A DNA stretch of 64,000 bases from Dactylorhiza incarnata (lineage: Eukaryota > Streptophyta > Magnoliopsida > Asparagales > Orchidaceae). The notes below the pieces were generated by a model. The model was given only the letters and a program-made list of their open reading frames with translations, searched no databases and was not told where the DNA came from. Shown in pieces: positions 57,233-64,000 of the stretch. The stretch is from the NCBI GenBank assembly GCA_033032865.1, contig JAWHQI010000009.1:10124001-10188000 (forward strand), read 5' to 3'. Positions within the stretch are counted from its first letter, which is position 1. The number at the start of each line of letters is the position of its first letter. The translations under genes and the position numbers were made by a program.

Positions 57233-58569
57233 TTGGGAAGGTGTTGAGTTCCTCTGCCTCCAGGTGAAAGTAAGCACCTTGGACGTGGATGGGTACTCCG
57301 CCCCCAGTTGGTAAGATCCCCAACTAGAGACCATTCTCCGGGCTCAGTCATGCCAGCAGATGGGAGACTGATCAGGTCGACTCGCTGCTTGACTAAGTGG
57401 CTTGGGAAGGTGTTGAGTTCCTCTACCTCCAGGTGAAGGTAAGCACCTAGGACGTGGATGGGTACTCCGCTCCTAGTTGGTAAGATCCCCGACTAGAGAC
57501 CATTCTCCGGGCTCAGTCATGCCGGCAGACGGGAGACTCATCGGGTCGACTCACTACTTGACTAAGTGGCTTGGGAAGGTGTTGAGTTCCTCTACCTCCA
57601 GGTGAAGGTAAGCACCTAGGACGTGGATGGGTACTCCGCCCCTAGTTGGTAAGATCCCCGACTAGAGACCATTCTCCGGGCTCAGTCATGCCAGCAGATG
57701 GGAGACTCATCAGGTCGACTCGCTGCTTGACTAAGTGGCTTAGGAAGGTGTTGAGTTCCTTTACCTCCAGGTGAAGGTAAGCACCTAGGACGTGGATGGG
57801 TACTCTGCCCCCAGTTGGTAAGATCCCCGACTAGAGACCATTGTCTGGGCTCAATCATGCCGGCAGATGGGAGACTCATCGGGTCGACTCGCTACTTGGC
57901 TAAGTGGCTTGGGAAGGTGTTGAGTTCCTCTACCTCCATGTGAAGGTAAACACCTAGGACGTGGATGGGTACTCTGCCCCCAGTTGGTAAGATCCCCGAC
58001 TAGAGACCATTCTTCGGGCTCAGTCATGCTGGCAGATGGGAGACTCATCGGGTCGACTCACTACTTGACTAAGTGGCTTGGGAAGGTGCTGAGTTCCTCT
58101 GCCTCCAGGTGAAGGTAAGCACCTAGGACGTGGATGGGTACTCCGCCCCCAGTTGGTATTTGGTAAGATTCCACACTAGTGACCATTCTCCGGGCTCAGT
58201 CATGCCGGCAGATGGGAGACTCATCGGGTCGACTCGCTACTTGACTAAGTGACTTGGAAAGATGATGAGCTCCTCCGCCTCCAGGTAAGATAGGCCCCTA
58301 GCACGTGGATGGGTATTCCACCCCCAGTTGGTTTGAAAAAGTGTTGAGTTCCTCTGCCTCCGGGTAAGCTAGGCCCCTAGGACGTGGACGGGTACTCCGC
58401 CCCCAATTGATTTGGGAAGGTGCTGGGTTCCTCCGCCTCCAGGCAAGCTAAGACCCTAGTACGTGGACGGGTACTCCGCCCCTAATTAGTTTGGAAAGGT
58501 GTTGAATTCCTCTGCCTCTAGGTAAGCTAAGCCCCTAGGACGTGGACTGATTCTCCTCTTCTGGTTGGT
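57233..58569. repeat. Satellite-like array: six 169-bp units then four 79-bp units
   Basis: Unit starts (ttgggaaggtg) fall at 57233, 57402, 57571, 57740, 57909 and 58078, all 169 bp apart. The sixth unit is 176 bp owing to a 7-bp tandem duplication (ggtattt). After 58254 units of 79 bp follow (58254, 58333, 58412, 58491), which keep the first part of the 169-bp unit and lack the ccccgactagagacc..cgactaagt part. Units are highly similar, indicating recent amplification. ORFs within the array repeat the same peptide. Confidence 0.92.
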
Positions 58570-58813
58570 CTGACAAGTTGATCTAAGGTATGACAAGATA
58601 GTAAACTCTCTCCATCGCAGGAGGAGATCTCAAACCAAACAATTGTTCTACTTAAACAGCGAAGAGTTGAAGAAGCTAGAAGGTTCACTGAATGGTTGCA
58701 TGTCCAGGGATAACATAAATTACATAGGCAAGCGCTTTGCCCTTAATAGTTAGCACACAGATGAAAATACAAAGTAGTCGTTGCTTAAGAAAAATAAAAA
58801 AGAGAGAAGGTTC

Positions 58814-60692
58814 CTAGCAACTCTGGCATTCAGGGGAATAGCCGCCGCTGGAAGCGGACGAGCTGGGACATGCGGGGGTGGGGTAGAGCTCGAAAAGGAT
58901 AGCGCTAGCAGAGACCCCCCTCCAATCATCCCGAAGGGTGTCCTCCCTATGAAGGGAGACCACCAAGGCCTCGACCGTATTAATCACAATCTTCCTCCTG
59001 GAGCTCTCAGCCCTAGCAGGAGAAGGTGGGACGGGCGCCTCCATCCGCTAAGATCCACCTCTCTCCCCCTCCCGCAACTGCCTATGGGCTTCAGCAAGCT
59101 GAGCCATTAGGTCATGCACCTCTCGATCTGACTCCTTGCATCATCTCCTAAGCGAGTCAGTAGCCTCTGGTCCCTGCAGATGAAAAAGGTAAAGAGGTTA
59201 CAGCCGCTGAAGAAAGGAGAGGTGAAGAAGAAGGGAAGGCTCACCAAAGCAAGCACGAACCAGGCCGTCGGATGACTGCTCCAGGAGCCTCTCAGCGGTG
59301 ACTAGGCATGTGGTAAGGTCAGCAACCCTCTCTTCGGCAACCTGACTTGACGCATCAGCTTTCCTCAGCTTCTTTGAGAGACTAAGACCTCGGCGGGCAG
59401 TCATATGCGTGAGTTCGGCTGCGCGAAGCAGGGCTTGCGAGCTCATGCAGGCAAGGTCACGAATGGACTTTTTCTTGTAGGCGGCCGCATCCTTCCGTCC
59501 ATAGAGGCCAAAGGAGAGGTTATATGCGGCATCCCCGAGAGGTTCACTCTCTATCCAGGAGGGTTGCTGGGAGGTGATCGAGACCCAGTTCGTTACCTCA
59601 TCCTAGTGAAGGATATGGTCACCAAAGGAGTCGGTGGCGTTTCCCCCCATCTCGAAGTTGGGATGGTTGGCCAACGCATCAGGATCACTCGGTTCCCCCT
59701 TGTCCCTCGGCGCTACCCCTGAGTCCTCCCTGCAGACAGCCTTCCCCGCCGCATTGTTGGTCCTCTTGGCGGGGTAGAAGGCGTAGCCTCCTCCACCACC
59801 TGCTCCTTCTCTCTCGGTTGCCTCAGCATGGGGACCTTCGGGACGGAGGTGCGTGCAGCGGCAGCCTCCTTAACGAACCAGCGGGCGGATGAAGAGCTCC
59901 CCCTTGCGAAGGGAGGGTGCCGCAGAAAAGCGCGCTCACTTGTGCGAATCAAGGTACGGGTAAGTGTCCATAGGTGCGAGTGAAAAGAAAAAAAAGGAGA
60001 GTAAGAGACATCAGAAGGGGGAGGATACCTATCCCAGGCTCAACGTAGGTAAGCCGGTCGATGTTCCTCTGGAGGTGCTCAACCTCGAAGCTCGTACCCT
60101 CAAGGTAGCTATGAAATGCGGCTGCTTCCCCACCTAAGCGAGGGGCCTTGCAGGCCTTCTCAGACCTCTGGATGGGTGAGAGGGGGGTGTCACCAAGGTC
60201 ACCTTAGATGAACACAAAGGTGTTGCTCCAGTGATGGACCTTGTTGGAGGTCTCACACACCTTCACGTGCGTGCCGGTTAGGAAACATACCCCATCAGTG
60301 GTCGCTAGGAAGATGAACACTTTGCAAAACATGGTTAGGTCAAACTCAACCCGTTCCTCTTGCAGGTAGCAGGCATAGGCCGTTAAAATCGAGATCGCAT
60401 TCGAGTTGACCTGAGCAGGGACTATGCCGAAGTAGTTCAGGAACTCTTTCACCTCAGGCCATAAGGGAAGCCGTAGGCCAGCTTCGAAGTGGGCAAGCGG
60501 GAAGGCAAGCCAGTCCTCCTAGAAAGAGTTAATGGCCTCTCCTAGCAATGGACGTCGAGACGTCCACCCCTCGGGAAGGTGGGAGCTTTTGAATGCCTAG
60601 AACTCCTCTTTAGATACATTCCCTTAAGGGACAAAATTAGCCGCGCTTTGCTCCCGACCATTTCTAGCGACAGGAGGGTGGTTGGGAGCCAT
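58814..60692 (-). pseudogene. Antisense accessory ORF of the Tat-like element, PF04195-like with coiled coil
   Basis: Starts MAPNHPPVARNGRE at 60692. In shifted frames it gives LAFPLAHFEAGLRLPLWPEV then VKEFLNYFGIVPAQVNSNAI and FDLTMFCKVFIFLATT (60204-60480), the layout of the PF04195 domain. The stop at 60204 is followed in frame by more coding-like sequence to about 60030; further pieces are 59713-59938 (basic, Pro-rich), 59198-59446 (coiled-coil-like, SKKLRKADASSQVAEERVADL) and 58814-59044. At least three frame breaks or introns intervene. The product would be made from antisense transcription. Function unknown. Confidence 0.65.
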
Positions 60693-60799
60693 CTCGCAGG
60701 GTAAGGAAGAAAGAAGAGAGCCGACCTCAAGGAGAATGCAAAACAAGGGAAGGGGGCAGATGTGATGGTGAAGTGGAAGAAGAGAGGGGGGGGGGGGGG

Positions 60800-60807
60800 T
60801 ATTTATA
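60800..60807 (-). promoter_or_regulatory. TATA box of the antisense accessory ORF
   Basis: The minus strand reads TATAAATA, 108 nt upstream of the ATG at 60692, with the LTR-type palindrome array directly upstream. Confidence 0.65.
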
Positions 60808-60825
60808 GGGGGGATCAAAAGTGAT

Positions 60826-60955
60826 TGAGTGGACCATGAGGTCCACTCGCCCGGTGCATGGGAGTGGTCCTCGTGGACCATTCGCCCGGCAGAGGTGTGC
60901 GAACCCTATTGTCCGCTCGCTTGGTTCAGGGGTGAGGACCTCGAGGTCCATTTGC
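60826..60955. repeat. Internal copy of the Tat-like LTR palindrome motif
   Basis: Contains gagtggaccatgaggtccactcgccc, gtggtcctcgtggaccattcgccc and gaggacctcgaggtccatttgccc: the same GAGTGGACC/GGTCCACTCGCCC family as both LTRs, about 20 bp upstream (minus sense) of the accessory TATA box. Confidence 0.85.
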
Positions 60956-61932
60956 CCATGCTTCCCCCTAACCCCACTCCTCTACCTCATCTAGAGGACA
61001 ACCATCTAAGGCCTTTGCCCCTCGTCCTCTGATATACTACCCCGGCATCATGTCGCTTACCCTGGCATTTAATTATCAAACACATGACGACCTGCGAAGC
61101 ACGAATGTACGAAAGCAACGAAGCATTATAGCAGAAGCAGAGCAAGGTAAAAGCATCCGGTCGCAAGGTGGACTGAACCACCATGCAAGCCTAATCCCTG
61201 TTATTACATAGCAAGTAGAAAATCACAAATAAAAGCTGATCAGCGCGACATCCACTTCCAGAAACCTTGATCCTAGGTGCACGATGCCACCCCATGCATA
61301 GAACCGATACATTCCTTCGCTGCAGCAACCTCCTCGCTCATGGTGCGAACGGTAGCCTCCACCAGGCGTATGTGGTCTGCGAGTGGCGCAGTTATGCCTC
61401 CAAACACAAGCCAGACCCCCCCTTAGCAGATTGAGCTCATTTTCTAACCACTCCATCCGCCGCTCCAGCGCGTAGACGCGAGCGAGAGGGTCAGGTTCGG
61501 TAGACCATCTTCCCTCTCGCAGCTCGTGAAGAAAGGCCTCCTACATCCGCACCATATCACCCAGATGTTCCAGACGCTCGATGACGTTGGGTTGGTCCTC
61601 AGCAGGTTCCTCAACCATAGTTGGGGAGAAGAGTGGTGGGGAGACCTCCCGCCAGCTCGACTGACCCGTCGAGGTCTAGTTCCCTCCTGCAAAAGTATAC
61701 CTTTAGATGCCGAAGCACTCAACCCAATAGAGGCTCTCGCAGCAGCGTTACCTTGCAAATCCTCAATCCCTTAGCTTTTCGAGAAAGGGTTGTCGTGGGC
61801 AGTTGAGAGGGCAGCAGGATCCTAAACAAGAATGGCAGGGCTTGCTCGAACGCCCGCGCCCGACGTTTCCATCACACTCCGGGTCCCCTCGGGGTGGTTC
61901 GAAATAAGCTGTTAGCATTCAAGAAGCATGTC
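60956..61932. other. Internal 3' part of the Tat-like element, little coding evidence
   Basis: Antisense readings such as 61444-61758 exist but have no recognisable family. No repeats of note. It probably contains leader or untranslated sequence of the antisense genes. Confidence 0.35.
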
Positions 61933-62214
61933 TCAGTTAGCGCGGTACAACCGCGAAAAGGAAATCAAAGATGAGGAATGAGGCGATACCGCGCCTAGCT
62001 CTAGATCCCGGACAATGTCGGTCACCCCGTGGGAGGATGACGACGCCACCTCTTTCACCAGGTCGGGTCGGAGTTTCTTCCATGGTGATCGCACCGCCGA
62101 CTGAGTAAGGGAGGGCAGAAGACCGCTAACCATGGCCCCGAGCTCTGCCAGGTCATTCTGGTCCCTCCCAGCAAGGGCTTTGAAACGTGCTCTAAAGTCC
62201 CGAGGAGGGTCCAT
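61933..62214 (-). CDS. Small antisense ORF, hypothetical (93 residues)
   Basis: ATG at 62214, starting MDPPRDFRARFKALAGRDQN and ending at TAA 61933; hydrophilic, no membrane segment, no family recognised. A TATA-like box (TATAAAAA, minus, 62285-62292) lies about 70 nt upstream. It is the only uninterrupted antisense reading with a plausible promoter nearby, but short length makes chance possible. Confidence 0.3.
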   Translation of the reverse strand: MDPPRDFRARFKALAGRDQNDLAELGAMVSGLLPSLTQSAVRSPWKKLRPDLVKEVASSSSHGVTDIVRDLELGAVSPHSSSLISFSRLYRAN

Positions 62215-62284
62215 CCGACTTGAAGGAAGGGGGGAAGGGAGAGCCCTCAGGGAGGGTGCTCTCCTCACCTCCCCCTTTGGAGGG

Positions 62285-62292
62285 TTTTTATA
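62285..62292 (-). promoter_or_regulatory. Possible second antisense TATA box
   Basis: The minus strand reads TATAAAAA upstream of the small antisense ORF. The palindromes of the 3' LTR (62535-62885) are the nearest array upstream in minus sense. Confidence 0.35.
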
Positions 62293-62404
62293 GCTGCCCT
62301 GCGGGGCCCTCAGTAGATTCCCCAAAGACCCCACTTGACTCGTCAAATAGGTGGGTTGGACTTTCTTTCCGAGCTTAAAATAAGCTCGAAAAGAGCAAGA
62401 ATTG

Positions 62405-63342
62405 TGTACAACCCTCATATTTGCCGAGCCGACGTGGCCTAGCGCAGATAGGGGGCGCACCAGACCGAACCGTCGGAGGTTGTCAAGACAAGAAATAGAA
62501 GGCCCGGGGTGGGGGGGGGGGGGGTAGACCTCGTTGGACGATTGGACCTTGGGTCCACTCGCCCAAGGCCCCAGGCGAGTGGACCCTTAGTCCACTCTCC
62601 CAAGGACCCAGGCGAGTGGACCATTGGTCCACTCGCCCGAGTGGGGGTGGGGGGGGGGGGGGGGGGGGGGGCGAGTGGACCATGGGTCCACTCGCCCAAG
62701 GGGAAGGGTGAGTGGACCTATGGTCCACTCTCCCCGTGGAGCTGGGCGAGTGGACCGAGGGACCACTCGCCCGGTGGGTTGAGTGGGCCGTAAGGTCCAC
62801 TCTCCCAGTAAGGGCGGTGGACCTCGGTCCACTCGTTCGACCCCCAGCAAAGGGGGGGGGGGGAGTGGACATCTCATCCTTCACTCGCCCCCTCTTGTTT
62901 TGACCGTCCAGGTTCGTGGTTAAGCTGTGGATAGCAATGTTTTGGCTATCCGCAACCCAATTTTGGGAAGTCTATAAATAGACCCCCAATGGGAACCTTG
63001 GGAAGGGTTGGTCTCTACCCCCTCTACCTCGCGTGAGTCTTGTGAGCAAGCACTACCCCCTCCTGCCCTTTTGTCAGTGAAGGTGGACGATGAGGTGATC
63101 CTTAGTGCCCTAAAAGGTGCCCAGGTTCAGCATTGGCTTGGGAGGGGAAGTTCCTTGTGAGCTTCCGGGTGTGTGGTGGGACCTCCACGCTGCAGCTTAA
63201 GGGGTCCATTTGTGAACTTAGGTGTTCTTCAAGGGCAAGGTTATTCGGTTCTTAGTGACTGGTCAAGGGTTCTAGCTCGGTTCAAGTAAGGGTTAGCTGC
63301 ATCTCCCTTTCGAACGTCGAGACTAGTTTTCTGGTTTCAACA
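62405..63342 (+). repeat. 3' LTR of the Tat-like element
   Basis: 938 bp, TGTACAACCCTC to GGTTTCAACA, followed by the agcgt duplication. It includes the palindrome array with G runs of 14 (62511-62524), 23 (62649-62671) and 12 (62862-62873), and a TATA box at 62973-62980. Confidence 0.92.
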
Positions 63343-64000
63343 AGCGTCTCGATAACTTCCTTATGTGGTTATGGATAAGTTCAGCTGTACCGCCTCTAGA
63401 CTAGCGCCAGGTGCTAGCGCAAGCCCCGACGATAGTTGTTTTATATATATAACCCTCAAAATCGAGGATTCTCCTCAAGTTCTTACTTAGACTCTCTCCA
63501 AGGCAAAGGCAGAGGTCAGGAAGAGGAAGGAGGTTTGTTTTGGCTAGAGCAAGTCCGAGTAGGAGATCTCTTGTGCGCTTGTGCCATCGTTGGATCTGTG
63601 GAGAGGAAATTTAACCCTATGGCACCAAAAAAAGCACCAAGGGTAACGATTCTCCTCCTTAATCTATGGACATGCTAGTCATTGGATTTGCATAGTAGCA
63701 GGAAGATTTCCACTAATTAGTGGATAGGTTTCTTCCGACGGGTCGATATGGATTATCCCCGTAGAAAATTCCATATAGAGTCTGGATCGCTGTACGTACA
63801 TTGGCATACTGTGTGAAGCCCATCTGGACATGTTGGTATGGATTGGTGATGTTGATATGCTATACTGCACTCCGGAGACGACTCCTAGTATGTATGATTT
63901 TTTTCGGGTTCTGGGTGCTGTTATGTGCTGCAGGGAGTTCTGGAGGTGATCTTCAGAAAACACCCGAAAGAGTTCACAGAACTGAGTTCTGTAGCTAGCA
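63343..64000 (+). repeat. 5' LTR of the plus-strand element, second piece, runs off window
   Basis: Continues 55143-55435 after the agcgt duplication. More gctagcgc-type inverted words (63396-63422), then a TATA box (TATATATATAA near 63442-63452) and the transcribed part of the LTR. 63680-63960 resembles 51245-51560 inverted, so this element and the chromovirus have related LTRs. The LTR end and internal region lie beyond 64000. Confidence 0.6.
63442..63452 (+). promoter_or_regulatory. LTR TATA box of the plus-strand element
   Basis: TATATATATAA downstream of the LTR's own palindrome array, in plus orientation. Confidence 0.55.

Larger units (their letters stand above)
55436..63342 (+). mobile_element. 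Non-autonomous Tat-like Ty3/gypsy element with antisense accessory ORFs
   Basis: 7907 bp. LTRs are at 55436-56374 and 62405-63342, with duplication agcgt at 55431-55435 and 63343-63347. It has a broken gag on the plus strand, a 169-bp tandem array, and antisense ORFs with their own TATA boxes. No protease, reverse transcriptase or integrase is present, so it depended on an autonomous relative. Gag motifs and the antisense PF04195-like ORF suggest the Tat lineage. It sits within the palindrome array of the host LTR. Confidence 0.92.

Noticed and set aside
57682..58048. Repeated 65-residue minus-strand ORFs
   Set aside because: They are the same frame of adjacent 169-bp satellite units.
57233..58569. 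Possible CRISPR array
   Set aside because: Units are adjacent 169-bp and 79-bp tandem repeats with no unique spacers, inside a plant retrotransposon.

Overview
The window is gene-free plant nuclear DNA built almost entirely from nested LTR retrotransposons. I see no host gene, no rRNA or tRNA gene, no CRISPR array and no bacterial or organellar sequence. Plant origin follows from the element types: Athila-like Ty3/gypsy elements with tRNA-Asp primer sites, a Sirevirus-like Ty1/copia element with a tRNA-Met primer site and an extra 3' ORF, a Tekay/Del-like chromovirus with a chromodomain, and a Tat-like element with a plant-type gag and an antisense accessory ORF. The species cannot be named from this. 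A repeat-rich flowering-plant genome is the most I would say.

Layout. 1-5213: tandem LTR-internal-LTR-internal units of a non-coding Athila-like derivative (minus strand). 5214-5691: fragment of another LTR. 5692-41553: an Athila-like element (minus) whose 3' LTR is split by a Sirevirus-like copia element (5975-32317, minus). The extra ORF of that copia element is split by a gag-protease-only element (7958-22462, plus, target duplication tcttc). The 3' LTR of that element is split in turn by a second member of the same family (13947-21240, minus, target duplication tgcaa). This is a four-level nest. 41554-45322: remnant of a Tat-like element with a decayed intron-containing accessory gene and minisatellites. 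45323-50007: probable copia LTR holding a 2.75-kb solo LTR (45452-48204, target duplication gagta). About 50400-55142: 3' half of a chromovirus (minus). 55143-64000: the 5' LTR of a plus-strand element, split by a non-autonomous Tat-like element (55436-63342, target duplication agcgt) with a gag fragment, a 169-bp satellite-like array and antisense accessory ORFs.

Most interesting pattern. Most LTR families here carry their own array of short palindromes (about 15-30 bp) just upstream of the LTR TATA box. In two unrelated elements, the copia (Sirevirus-like) one and the gypsy (Tat-like) one, a second copy of the same family-specific array sits upstream of a separate TATA box that precedes the accessory ORF. 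The copia accessory ORF also has a phase-compatible 98-bp GT-AG intron. This suggests accessory genes that are independently transcribed but share a regulatory module with the LTR, possibly so that their product or a common factor acts on both sites. The sequence architecture is seen directly; the function is inference.

Nearly every coding region is broken by stops or frameshifts, many of them consistent with CAA/CAG/CGA to stop changes. The 13947-21240 copy is young: its LTRs differ by about nine transitions plus repeat-number changes.
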